Below, in pieces: positions 51,973 to 60,205 of a stretch of DNA of 64,000 bases (position 1 is its first letter; every line of letters starts with the position of its first letter). The stretch spans positions 3,849,693 through 3,913,692 of the forward strand of contig NZ_CP090145.1 of assembly GCF_023008245.1 (NCBI RefSeq). Reading direction: 5' to 3'. Made by a program: the position numbers and the translations under genes. The notes beneath the pieces were generated by a model that ran no database searches, was not told where the DNA came from, and was given only the letters and a program-made list of their open reading frames with translations. Origin of the DNA: Flavobacterium sediminilitoris. GTDB lineage: Bacteria > Bacteroidota > Bacteroidia > Flavobacteriales > Flavobacteriaceae.

Positions 51973-53667
51973 TTATTTATTATTCAACCTTTTTAGTAGT
52001 TCTTCAAAATTTACTTTTTCTTGTTCTCCTGTTGTTAAATTTTTAATTCCGAATAAATCATTTTTTATTTCTTCTTCTCCTACTAATATTGCAAAAGGGA
52101 TTCCTCTTTTATCTGCGTGCTGAAATTGTTTTCCTATTTTAGTAGCATCAGGATACATTTCAACTTTTATTCCTTCTTTACGTAATTTTGCAATAGCTTT
52201 CATGGCATATTTAGCTTCTTCAAACCCAAAATTTAAGAATAAAGCTGTTGAAGTTGCTGTAACTGTTTCTGGAAATAAACCTAATTCTTCGATAACCAAA
52301 GCAATACGGTCTAAACCAAATGAAATTCCAACTCCACTCATGTTTTTCAATCCAAAGATTCCTGTAAGATCATCATAACGACCACCACCACCAATTGAAC
52401 CCATTGCAACTCCTTTTGGCGCTGAAACTTCAAAAATAGCACCTGTATAGTAATTTAAACCACGCGCTAAAGTAACATCTAAGTCTAATGTTGCAGTTTG
52501 TAAACCTATTTCATTTACATTATCACAAATAAATAATAACTCTTCTACTCCTTTCATTCCTTCTTCAGACGAAGCTAATAAATCTGCTAATTTTGTTATT
52601 TTTTCAGAAATAGTTCCTGTGAAATTAAACAACGGTTGTACTTTTTCAATAGCGCTTTCAGAAATTCCTTTTTCAATCATTTCTTTCTTTACTCCATCTT
52701 CTCCTATCTTGTCTAATTTATCTAAAGCAACTGTAAAATCGATTAATTTATCAGAAGCTCCAATTACCTCAGCAATTCCTGATAATATTTTACGATTGTT
52801 TATTTTTATAGTTACTCCGTTTAGCCCTAATTGGCTAAAAACCGAATCATACAATTGTACCAATTCTACTTCTTGCCAAAGCGAATTTGAACCTACTACA
52901 TCAGCATCACATTGGTAAAATTCTCTAAAACGTCCTTTTTGAGGTCTATCTGCTCTCCAAACGGGTTGAATTTGGTATCTTTTGAAAGGAAATTCGATTT
53001 CGTTTTGGTGTTGGACCACATATCTTGCAAAAGGAACGGTTAAATCATAGCGAAGTGCTTTTTCGGAAATTAATGAAGTAGTTTTTTTAGAAATTATCTT
53101 ACCTATTAGACTATCTATACAATTTCTTCTGTAATTAATTTTTCCATTTGGGTCTACATATGTTGTATAAAATTCTGATCTTAAAATATCAATAATACAG
53201 TCTGTTAAAATGTCTAAATTATTTTTAATATACTTTAGAAATTCTGTGTAAGATTCTGACAAAGACATATACTCTAATAAAGTAGTCTCAATAATTACTA
53301 ACAATTCTCTTCGAAGTTCATCCAAATTGATATTATCACGTGACTTAATTATATTTTCTTTATCTAGTTCTTTAATTAAATTATCATTCACAAATAATTC
53401 AATATTATTTGCTACCTCATCAAACATTTTCATTTCATTTTTAGACAAATAATTTCCTGAATTCAAAATCTTAAAAATCAAACGATCTCCTTCTTCTCCA
53501 TATTTTCCCATTAAGGTGTCTGAGTTTTCAAAAGAAGGTGTTTCTATAGGTTGGAAACCAAACTTTTCGAAATTGGTTTTTATAGTGCTAAATATATAAT
53601 TGCGTTTTGCTACTTCAACTGGTGAAAAATCACGAGTTCCTTTTGGTATACTTGGTTTTTGAGCCAT
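51973..53667 (-). CDS. hisS: Histidine--tRNA ligase with large internal insertion
   Basis: This 564-residue class II synthetase charges tRNA-His. Motif 1 region: [19 protein letters not shown] and [11 protein letters not shown]. Motif 2: [21 protein letters not shown]. The histidine loop [15 protein letters not shown], the glycine-rich [13 protein letters not shown] and motif 3 [11 protein letters not shown] follow, with the C-terminal anticodon-binding domain after about residue 470. Residues about 75-198 are an extra block rich in Ile, Asn, Glu and Leu, placed in the short linker between NSGNYL and [15 protein letters not shown]. Typical flavobacterial HisRS is about 100 residues shorter. 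The frame is intact and the flanks are perfectly conserved. The insert has no intein motifs that I can see. Confidence 0.94.
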   Translation of the reverse strand: MAQKPSIPKGTRDFSPVEVAKRNYIFSTIKTNFEKFGFQPIETPSFENSDTLMGKYGEEGDRLIFKILNSGNYLSKNEMKMFDEVANNIELFVNDNLIKELDKENIIKSRDNINLDELRRELLVIIETTLLEYMSLSESYTEFLKYIKNNLDILTDCIIDILRSEFYTTYVDPNGKINYRRNCIDSLIGKIISKKTTSLISEKALRYDLTVPFARYVVQHQNEIEFPFKRYQIQPVWRADRPQKGRFREFYQCDADVVGSNSLWQEVELVQLYDSVFSQLGLNGVTIKINNRKILSGIAEVIGASDKLIDFTVALDKLDKIGEDGVKKEMIEKGISESAIEKVQPLFNFTGTISEKITKLADLLASSEEGMKGVEELLFICDNVNEIGLQTATLDLDVTLARGLNYYTGAIFEVSAPKGVAMGSIGGGGRYDDLTGIFGLKNMSGVGISFGLDRIALVIEELGLFPETVTATSTALFLNFGFEEAKYAMKAIAKLRKEGIKVEMYPDATKIGKQFQHADKRGIPFAILVGEEEIKNDLFGIKNLTTGEQEKVNFEELLKRLNNK

Positions 53668-53867
53668 CTTTTTTAATATGTCAATTTGTAAAATGTGTCA
53701 ATTTGAAAGTAAGATTAAAAAATCTATAATAATCAACATTATAATTGGAATGCAAATATCGAATATATTAATGATTAAGAAAAATTATACAACTAATTAC
53801 TAACAACTTTTTACTAATTACTAAAAAAAATGTAACAAATTTTATGTTCTAAAGTCTAATAGTTGTT

Positions 53868-55109
53868 ATGATAGGATTATTTAAAGAAAACACAAGAATA
53901 GCATTAGACTCTATAAAGGGTCAAATACTACGAACTTCGCTTACTGTTTTTATAATTGCCTTAGGAATATGGGCATTAGTTGGTATTTTAACTGTTGTTT
54001 CAGCATTACAAAATACTATTTTAAGTGATTTTGCTTCTATGGGAGCTAATACTTTTTCGATAAGTCGTTATGATTTTTCTGCGGAAATTAATCAGAATGA
54101 TGTAGATCAGAAAGTAAATCCTATTATTAGTTATCCTGAAGCTAAAGGTTTTCAAGATAAATTTGATTTCCCTTTTACGAGTACTTCATTATCATTTACT
54201 GCTGCAACCGGAATTGAAGTAAAATATCAGGGTGAAAAAACAGATCCTGAAATTAATATTTTGGGTGTTGATGATAATTTTTGTCCAAACAAAGGATTAT
54301 TAGTTGTAAAAGGACGAAATTTTAATTCTTTTGATATTTCAAACAACAATTATGTTTGTATTTTAGGTTCTGATTTTGAGAAAGGGCTTTTCAAAGATAG
54401 AAATCCATTAGACAAAATCATTTCAATTCGTGGCGCTAAGTTTAAAGTAATTGGTGTTTTAAAAGAAAAAGGATCAACTTTTGGAAATAGTCAGGATTTA
54501 CGTGTTTTAATTCCTAATCAAATTGCACGTTCTATTTTTTCAATGCCTAATATTAATTATGATTTAGATATAAAAGTCAACAATGAAGCTTTGCTTGACG
54601 AAGCAGTTGATGATGCTACTTTAACAATGCGATTAATACGAAAGCTAAATCCTATTCAGAAAAACAATTTTGGAATAGAACGTAGTGATGATTTAATTCA
54701 GACTTTATTATCAAATACTGCTACGCTAAGTATTGCTGCTTGGATTATAGGTGTCATTACTGTTTTTGGTTCATCTATTGCATTAATGAACATTATGTTA
54801 GTTTCGGTAAGTGAAAGAACAAGAGAAATAGGTATTCGAAAATCTTTAGGTGCTAAACGAAGTACTATTGCTTGGCAGTTTTTCACAGAAACATTAGTTA
54901 TTGGTCAACTTGGTGGTATTGTTGGTATTCTTTTAGGAATAGGAACTGGTTTAATTATCGCTTCCCTATTAGGGTTTAAATTTAGTACACCTTGGCTAGC
55001 CATTATTGCTGCGTTTATTACCACATTTGTTGTTACAATTATTTCGGGTTTGTATCCTGCAATAAAAGCATCAAAATTAGATCCTGTTGAAGCGCTACGT
55101 TATGAATAA
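53868..55109 (+). CDS. MacB/FtsX-type ABC transporter permease
   Basis: This 413-residue permease has an N-terminal helix (about 20-42: TSLTVFIIALGIWALVGILTVV), a periplasmic MacB core domain (about 50-275) and three C-terminal helices (about 290-315, 340-365, 375-400) typical of FtsX domains. SERTREIGIRKSLGAKRSTI is the usual cytoplasmic loop, and YPAIKASKLDPVEALRYE is the usual C-terminal end. It needs a LolD/MacB-type ATPase; one such gene without permease is at 22883-23572. The Crp-type regulator gene overlaps its stop codon by eight bases. Confidence 0.92.
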   Translation: MIGLFKENTRIALDSIKGQILRTSLTVFIIALGIWALVGILTVVSALQNTILSDFASMGANTFSISRYDFSAEINQNDVDQKVNPIISYPEAKGFQDKFDFPFTSTSLSFTAATGIEVKYQGEKTDPEINILGVDDNFCPNKGLLVVKGRNFNSFDISNNNYVCILGSDFEKGLFKDRNPLDKIISIRGAKFKVIGVLKEKGSTFGNSQDLRVLIPNQIARSIFSMPNINYDLDIKVNNEALLDEAVDDATLTMRLIRKLNPIQKNNFGIERSDDLIQTLLSNTATLSIAAWIIGVITVFGSSIALMNIMLVSVSERTREIGIRKSLGAKRSTIAWQFFTETLVIGQLGGIVGILLGIGTGLIIASLLGFKFSTPWLAIIAAFITTFVVTIISGLYPAIKASKLDPVEALRYE

Positions 55110-55698
55110 TTTTAGAGAAGACGATTTTCATTCTATTAGAAAAAATTTAGAGTCTTCAAATATTTTAAATTCGAAAGAAATTGAAGATTTATTAAAATTA
55201 TGCCGACCTAAAACAATTTTAAAAGGTAATTATTTCATTAAAGAAAATAGTGTTTCTAATGAAATAGGTTTTGTTCTATCCGGTTATTTCAGATCTTTTT
55301 ATCATTCAAGTGAAGGTGATGAAATAACATATTGCATTACTTTTCCTAATCATTTTATTTCGGCTTATTCTTCTCATATTTCTAATGAGAAAACGCTTGA
55401 AAATATTGAAGCTATAACTGATGCAACTTTGTTTGTAATTCCAAAAGAGGATATTCTTGCTCTTGAAAAATCCAGTATTAATTGGTTGCGTTTTTTTAAA
55501 ATGGTTGCAGAACAGCAATATATTGAACTTGAAAATAGAATTTTTCTTCTTCAAAAAGAAAAAGCTGAAATAAGATACAAGAATCTTATTGAGAAACATC
55601 CAGAATTTTTACAACACATTCCATTAAATTATTTAGCTTCTTATCTTGGTGTTACACAACGTCATTTAAGTAGAATTAGAAAAGAGCTATCTTATTAG
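55102..55698 (+). CDS. Crp/Fnr family transcriptional regulator
   Basis: The start is the ATG at 55102 (MNNFREDDFHSIRKNLESSN), which overlaps the permease stop by eight bases; a longer frame would need a TTG codon. Of 198 residues, about 20-110 form a cyclic-nucleotide-binding-like domain (KLCRPKTILKGNYFIKENSV, FPNHFISAYSSHISNEKT) without the Arg/Ser pocket typical of cAMP binding, and the rest is a short winged helix (LNYLASYLGVTQRHLSRIRK). It probably senses another ligand or acts constitutively, and may control the flavodoxin-like reductase gene 59 bases downstream. Confidence 0.88.
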   Translation: MNNFREDDFHSIRKNLESSNILNSKEIEDLLKLCRPKTILKGNYFIKENSVSNEIGFVLSGYFRSFYHSSEGDEITYCITFPNHFISAYSSHISNEKTLENIEAITDATLFVIPKEDILALEKSSINWLRFFKMVAEQQYIELENRIFLLQKEKAEIRYKNLIEKHPEFLQHIPLNYLASYLGVTQRHLSRIRKELSY

Positions 55699-55757
55699 AC
55701 AAATGTCCTATAGAATTGATTTAATTCGTCATTTCTTTGTTAAAAATAAATTTAGAA

Positions 55758-56336
55758 ATGAAAGAAATATTAATTATCAACGGACATCCAAATAAAGAAA
55801 GCTATAATTTTTCACTTGCTGAAGCTTATAAAAAAGGAGCTAAAACTACAAATGCTAATATTGAACAAATAAACATTTGTGATTTACAATTTAATCCTAA
55901 TTTAGAATTTGGCTATCAAAAAAGGACTGAACTTGAACCTGATTTATTAAATGCTATTGAAAAAATAAAAAAAGCAAATCATATTGTTTGGGTTTTTCCT
56001 ATGTGGTGGTATGGTTATCCTGCTTTAATGAAAGGATTTATTGACCGAACATTTCTTCCTGGAATAGCATATGAATATTTAGAAAACAAGGCTCTTCCAA
56101 AGAAATTATTTAAAGGTAAAACTGCTAGGATTATAATTACTACTGATACGCCAAGATGGTATGACTATTTATTTATGAAGAGTCCTGCTTTAAACCAATT
56201 AAAGAGAGGAACGCTTCAGTTTTGTGGAATTAATCCTGTAAAAACCACTTATATCTCTATCATTAAAAATTCTACTATTTCTTTTAGAGAGAAATGGCTT
56301 TCAAAAGTGTATTTATTAGGAACTAAATTACAATAA
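55758..56336 (+). CDS. NAD(P)H-dependent oxidoreductase (flavodoxin-like fold)
   Basis: The start is the ATG at 55758 (MKEILIINGHPNKESYNFSL), giving 192 residues. The fold matches NQO1/MdaB-like quinone reductases that bind FMN or FAD: the phosphate-binding loop NGHPNKESYN, the WVFPMWWYGYPALMKGFIDR segment near the flavin ring and TDTPRWYDYLF. It probably reduces quinones or nitro-compounds by two electrons in the cytoplasm. The upstream Crp-like regulator may control it, and the convergent prmC gene ends one base after its stop. Confidence 0.88.
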   Translation: MKEILIINGHPNKESYNFSLAEAYKKGAKTTNANIEQINICDLQFNPNLEFGYQKRTELEPDLLNAIEKIKKANHIVWVFPMWWYGYPALMKGFIDRTFLPGIAYEYLENKALPKKLFKGKTARIIITTDTPRWYDYLFMKSPALNQLKRGTLQFCGINPVKTTYISIIKNSTISFREKWLSKVYLLGTKLQ

Positions 56337-56337
56337 A

Positions 56338-57207
56338 TTATTTCAAAGTTGCCATAATCATTCTATCATTTCCGTAGATGTCTTTTTTCAAATCAATATT
56401 TTGGAAACCTAACGCTTGTAATAATTCAATAGTTTCTTTTCCAAGATATTGATTGATTTCAAAAAATAATTGTCCGTTTTCTGAAAGTTTTTCTTTTGCT
56501 AATTGAGCAATTTTTCTATAAAAAAGTAATGCATCAGTATCTTCTACAAACAAGGCTAAATGTGGTTCATAGTCTAATACATTTTTTTTTATTTCTTGCT
56601 TTTCAAGGTTTCTTACATAAGGTGGATTTGAAACAATAATATCTAATTTTAAATCGAGCTCCTTTATTTCATTTAAAGATTTTGTTTCTAAAATATCTTG
56701 CTCTATAAATAAAACATCTGTTTCATTTTGTTTTGCATTATTTCTTGCTATTTCTAAGGCTCCTTTTGAAATATCTATCGCAAACACTGTTGAATTTGGT
56801 CTGTTTTTTTTAATAGAAATAGGAATACAACCTGTTCCTGTTCCTATATCTAAAACACTTCTCTTCACTTCATATTCTTTATTTTCTTCTAAAATCCATT
56901 CTACTAATTCTTCTGTTTCTGGACGTGGAATTAATGTGTTTTCATTTACAAAAAAATCTAATCCATAAAACGCTGTTTTTCCTAAAATGTATTGTATTGG
57001 TTTTTCTTTTTTTAATTCAGAAAGAATAAAATTCCATTTTTCTACATCCTCATCAAGAATTTCATAATTAGGATTTAAAGCTAAATCAATTCGTTTTATT
57101 TCATGTAAATGTTCGGAAATTAAAAAGAAAAAACTTTCTATTTCCATTTCATCAAAAACGGATTCTAATTCTTTAAAAAAATGTTGTTTATATTGTTTTA
57201 ATATCAT
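56338..57207 (-). CDS. prmC: Release factor glutamine methyltransferase PrmC
   Basis: This 289-residue enzyme methylates the glutamine of the GGQ motif in RF1 and RF2. The N-terminal helical domain (about 1-90) is followed by the methyltransferase fold with VLDIGTGTGCIPISI (motif I), VFAIDISKGALEIAR and the substrate-binding NPPY motif in IIVSNPPYVRNLEKQEI. The end (DIYGNDRMIMATLK) is typical. The GNAT gene lies 21 bases upstream on the same strand. Confidence 0.95.
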   Translation of the reverse strand: MILKQYKQHFFKELESVFDEMEIESFFFLISEHLHEIKRIDLALNPNYEILDEDVEKWNFILSELKKEKPIQYILGKTAFYGLDFFVNENTLIPRPETEELVEWILEENKEYEVKRSVLDIGTGTGCIPISIKKNRPNSTVFAIDISKGALEIARNNAKQNETDVLFIEQDILETKSLNEIKELDLKLDIIVSNPPYVRNLEKQEIKKNVLDYEPHLALFVEDTDALLFYRKIAQLAKEKLSENGQLFFEINQYLGKETIELLQALGFQNIDLKKDIYGNDRMIMATLK

Positions 57208-57228
57208 TTTAAAGTCTTCTTCTATATT

Positions 57229-57705
57229 TTATAATTTCTTTGTCATCCAAATTTCGCAACTACTATGTCCTGTATTTCCCATTGGTTTAGAAATATTTTC
57301 AAATCCTAAGTTATGATATAATCTTTGAGCTGCTTTCATAAAAGGCAATGTTTCTAAATAACAAAGCGTAAAATGATTTTCCTTTGCAAAGTATAAACAT
57401 TCTGTTATAATTTTTTTTGCATAGCCAGTTCCTCTAATTTTTGGTGAAAAATACATTTTTTGTAATTCACAGATATGTTCTTCTCCATTTTCCAAAGGAG
57501 CTATTCCACAACCTCCCAAAATTTCCCCTTCTTTTTCTACTACAAAATATACTGATCTTTTTGCTTGATAGACTTCAAATAATGTATCTAAAATAGGATC
57601 TGAATAAGCTGTTCCTACTTTTGGAGCCTCTAACTCTATAAAAACATCGCGGATAATTTTTGCAATTTGCTTATTATCTTTTAATTCAATTTTTCGTATT
57701 TCCAT
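57229..57705 (-). CDS. GNAT family N-acetyltransferase
   Basis: The start is the ATG at 57705 (MEIRKIELKDNKQIAKIIRD), giving 158 residues; the longer frame adds a hydrophobic run unlike GNAT N-termini. The acetyl-CoA-binding motif A is MYFSPKIRGTGYAKKIITEC, with R/Q-x-x-G-x-G/A pattern, and LYHNLGFENI is motif B. Acceptor unknown. It is probably co-transcribed with prmC. Confidence 0.9.
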   Translation of the reverse strand: MEIRKIELKDNKQIAKIIRDVFIELEAPKVGTAYSDPILDTLFEVYQAKRSVYFVVEKEGEILGGCGIAPLENGEEHICELQKMYFSPKIRGTGYAKKIITECLYFAKENHFTLCYLETLPFMKAAQRLYHNLGFENISKPMGNTGHSSCEIWMTKKL

Positions 57706-57774
57706 GCTGATAAAAATGAAACGTAAAATTAAACAAATTGACACATTTGACTGTTAATTGAATACTAAATATAG

Positions 57775-57782
57775 TATTTTTG
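57775..57782 (+). promoter_or_regulatory. -7 promoter element of ribD
   Basis: TATTTTTG lies only six bases before the ATG at 57788, so transcription would start at or next to the start codon. TTTG at 57746-57749 is a possible -33 element 25 bases upstream. Confidence 0.5.
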
Positions 57783-57787
57783 TATTC

Positions 57788-58831
57788 ATGAATACAAATG
57801 AATTTTATATGCAAAGATGCATACAATTAGCTAAAAATGGATTAGGAACAACATATTCAAATCCATTAGTTGGTAGTGTAATTGTATATAACAATAAAAT
57901 TATTGGCGAAGGTTGGCACCAAAAAGCAGGTGAAGCCCATGCAGAAGTAAATGCAATAAATGCTGTAAAAGATAAAACATTATTGAGCAAGTCAACCATT
58001 TATGTGAGTTTAGAGCCTTGCAGTCATTTTGGAAAAACACCTCCTTGTTGTGATTTGATTATTTCACATAAAATTCCAAATGTAGTTATAGGTACAATTG
58101 ATCCTTTTGCAAAAGTTGCAGGAAATGGTATTAAACGCTTAATAGAAGCAGGAAAAAAAGTAACTGTTGGCGTTCTTGAGAATGAGTGTAATGAATTAAA
58201 CAAGCGTTTTTTTACGTTTCATCAAAAAAAACGTCCTTATATAATTCTAAAATGGGCAGAAAGTTCAGATGGTTTTATTGCTCCTCTAACGAAAGATAAG
58301 CAAAAGCCTGTTTGGATTACAAATTTATATTCTAGACAATTAGTTCATAAATGGAGAACGGAAGAACAAGCTATTTTAGTAGGAACTCAAACCGTTTTAG
58401 ATGATAATCCAATGCTAAATGCTAGAGATTTTAAAAGAACTAATCCTATTCGAATTGTTATAGATAAAAGCAATAGAATTAATGATCAACACTATGTTAA
58501 AGACAATTTGACAAAGACTTTTATTTATACAGAAACGGAAAAATTAACAAATTACAATAACTTATTTTACGATTATATCAAATTTGATGATGATTTTTTA
58601 TTAAATTTAACAAAAAATTTACACAAGAAAGATATTCAATCTATAATTATAGAAGGTGGAGCAAAAACACTTCAGCATTTTATAAATTTAAATTTATGGG
58701 ATGAAGCACGTGTTTTTATAGGTAACGCAGAATTTAAAACAGGAATAAAAGCTCCTATTTTAAACAAACCGTTTAATAAAACCTATTCCATTATAGGTGA
58801 TAAATTAAATTATTCAAGAAACTATGATTGA
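57788..58831 (+). CDS. ribD: Bifunctional riboflavin biosynthesis protein RibD
   Basis: The start is the ATG at 57788 (MNTNEFYMQRCIQLAKNGLG), giving 347 residues; a TTG 30 bases earlier lies before the promoter. The N-terminal deaminase domain has the zinc site HAEVNAI (His/Glu) and PCSHFGKTPPCCD. The C-terminal reductase domain (about 145-347) has LKWAESSDGFIA, VGTQTVLDDNPMLNAR and IIEGGAKTLQHFI. It carries out the second and third steps of riboflavin synthesis (deamination, then NADPH reduction). The HAD gene overlaps its stop by eight bases. No FMN riboswitch is visible upstream. Confidence 0.95.
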   Translation: MNTNEFYMQRCIQLAKNGLGTTYSNPLVGSVIVYNNKIIGEGWHQKAGEAHAEVNAINAVKDKTLLSKSTIYVSLEPCSHFGKTPPCCDLIISHKIPNVVIGTIDPFAKVAGNGIKRLIEAGKKVTVGVLENECNELNKRFFTFHQKKRPYIILKWAESSDGFIAPLTKDKQKPVWITNLYSRQLVHKWRTEEQAILVGTQTVLDDNPMLNARDFKRTNPIRIVIDKSNRINDQHYVKDNLTKTFIYTETEKLTNYNNLFYDYIKFDDDFLLNLTKNLHKKDIQSIIIEGGAKTLQHFINLNLWDEARVFIGNAEFKTGIKAPILNKPFNKTYSIIGDKLNYSRNYD

Positions 58832-59435
58832 CACAATAATTTTTGATTTTGGCAATGTTTTCATTGATATAGACTATAACGCAACTCAAACTGCTCTTAA
58901 ATCGCTTGGGGTTAAAGAATGGAACTCAGAATTAGATGCCTTAAACAAGGAATATGAAATGGGCAAAATTGATGAGTTACAATTTATAGAAAGTATACAA
59001 AAGTATACTGATGGGGCTGATTTAATTTCTATTAGATCTGCTTGGAATGCATTACTATTAGATTTTCCATTGTATCGATTAGAATTTCTTCAAATGATAT
59101 CTTCAAAATATAGGCTTTTTCTTCTTAGCAATACTGATTCTACTCACATTGATAAATTTGAACATAAAGTAGGTCAATCATTTGCAAGAGATTTTTATAG
59201 TTGCTTTGAAAAAGTGTACTTTTCATTTGAAATTGGCAAACGAAAACCAGATGAAAATACTTATAAATATGTTATAAATAGTCATAATTTAACACCGAAA
59301 AAGACTTTATTTGTTGACGATAGATTAGAAAACATCGAAGGTGCTAAAAAAAACGGTCTTCTTACTTGGCACTTAAACCCTGAAGTAGATGATGTTACAA
59401 ATTTACTTGAGATTATAAAAACTTTTCATGATTAA
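58824..59435 (+). CDS. HAD-family phosphatase overlapping ribD
   Basis: This 203-residue HAD protein has motif I FDFGNVFIDID (Asp nucleophile; the second Asp of DxD is Gly, as in YihX-type enzymes), motif II LFLLSNTDSTH, the motif III lysine in GKRKPD and motif IV FVDDRLENIEGA. It overlaps ribD by eight bases, which strongly suggests co-translation. The product of RibD must be dephosphorylated by a HAD enzyme before lumazine synthase can use it, so this gene is a candidate for that step. Family homology alone would also fit a sugar-phosphate or nucleotide phosphatase. A terminator follows. Confidence 0.85.
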   Translation: MIDTIIFDFGNVFIDIDYNATQTALKSLGVKEWNSELDALNKEYEMGKIDELQFIESIQKYTDGADLISIRSAWNALLLDFPLYRLEFLQMISSKYRLFLLSNTDSTHIDKFEHKVGQSFARDFYSCFEKVYFSFEIGKRKPDENTYKYVINSHNLTPKKTLFVDDRLENIEGAKKNGLLTWHLNPEVDDVTNLLEIIKTFHD

Positions 59436-59468
59436 AAAACCGACATTCAATAAGACATAATTTAATAG

Positions 59469-59494
59469 AAAAGGCTAGATTACTCTAGCCCTTA
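59469..59494 (+). terminator. Intrinsic terminator after the HAD gene
   Basis: AAGGCTAGA and TCTAGCCCTT pair around a four-base loop. From 59495 to 60036 there is no gene: the DNA is very AT-rich, with a possible decapitated leader on the minus strand at 59575-59598 (ATG preceded by an A-rich CAAACAAATAAACAA stretch, but only seven codons). Confidence 0.6.
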
Positions 59495-60036
59495 ATATAA
59501 ATAGCCTATTAAACTATTCAACCTAAAATTAACATTTTACTCAAAAAACAAACAAAAACTTTTTTAAAAAATATTTATTTAGGGTTTTTAAAATTCATTT
59601 GTTTATTTGTTTGTTTAATTGTTTTTAGCACATTTAAACTTGAAACACTTATTTAAAAATATTCAACCCCAATTTTTACTTATTAAGCTATTAATATAGT
59701 ACAAAACAAAGACAAAGAATTTTAAATTTTTATGTTATATCAATTAAATTACCATTAATAAATTACTAAATATAACTAGATTACAAATTTCAGGCTTTTA
59801 ATCAATACAAAAACTATATTTGAGACTCTATTTTTAGTACACCAAATACATTAATTTTAATTTAATTACTCTCGAATTATATTCCGAAAAACATTCAATT
59901 TCATTCGTTTTTTATTATTATCTCTAGTGCTTATAAACTCTTAATCAGCTTATTTCAGATATTGTATCATCTCTAAAATTAAAATTTAGAAAAATTGACG
60001 TGCTTTTTTTTATACTTTTTCATGATTTTATATTTA

Positions 60037-60044
60037 TATCTTTG
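60037..60044 (+). promoter_or_regulatory. -7 promoter element of the sensor kinase gene
   Basis: TATCTTTG is a perfect -7 box 162 bases before the ATG at 60206, so the mRNA would have a leader of about 155 bases. No -33 TTG is clear. Confidence 0.55.
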
Positions 60045-60059
60045 CAGAAGATTCATAAC

Positions 60060-60197
60060 TAGTTTTTTAGCCCCGAAAATTAGAGATCTATAACAAACAA
60101 ATTACATCTAGAAAAAAGTTGCATTGCGACCAGAACTTCTTTAATGTAATTGATTACATTGATTATATGTAATATAAAATAAACAGCTAAAAAACTA
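60060..60197 (+). promoter_or_regulatory. Structured 5' leader of the sensor kinase gene
   Basis: TAGTTTTTTAGC (60060-60071) is exactly complementary to GCTAAAAAACTA (60186-60197), which ends eight bases before the start codon. Within the leader, AATGTAAT-TG-ATTACATT (60143-60160) is a perfect palindrome, followed by ATTATATGTAAT. The outer pairing could hide the ribosome entry region and the palindrome looks like an operator. Confidence 0.5.
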
Positions 60198-60205
60198 AAA
60201 AATTT

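Noticed and set aside
53074..53445. Intein inside hisS
   Set aside because: The insert is only about 120 residues and shows no Cys/Ser at the first position, no His-Asn at the end and no splicing blocks.
57706..57787. FMN riboswitch before ribD
   Set aside because: Only about 80 bases separate the GNAT gene start and ribD, the promoter lies six bases before the ATG, and no conserved RFN element segments are present.
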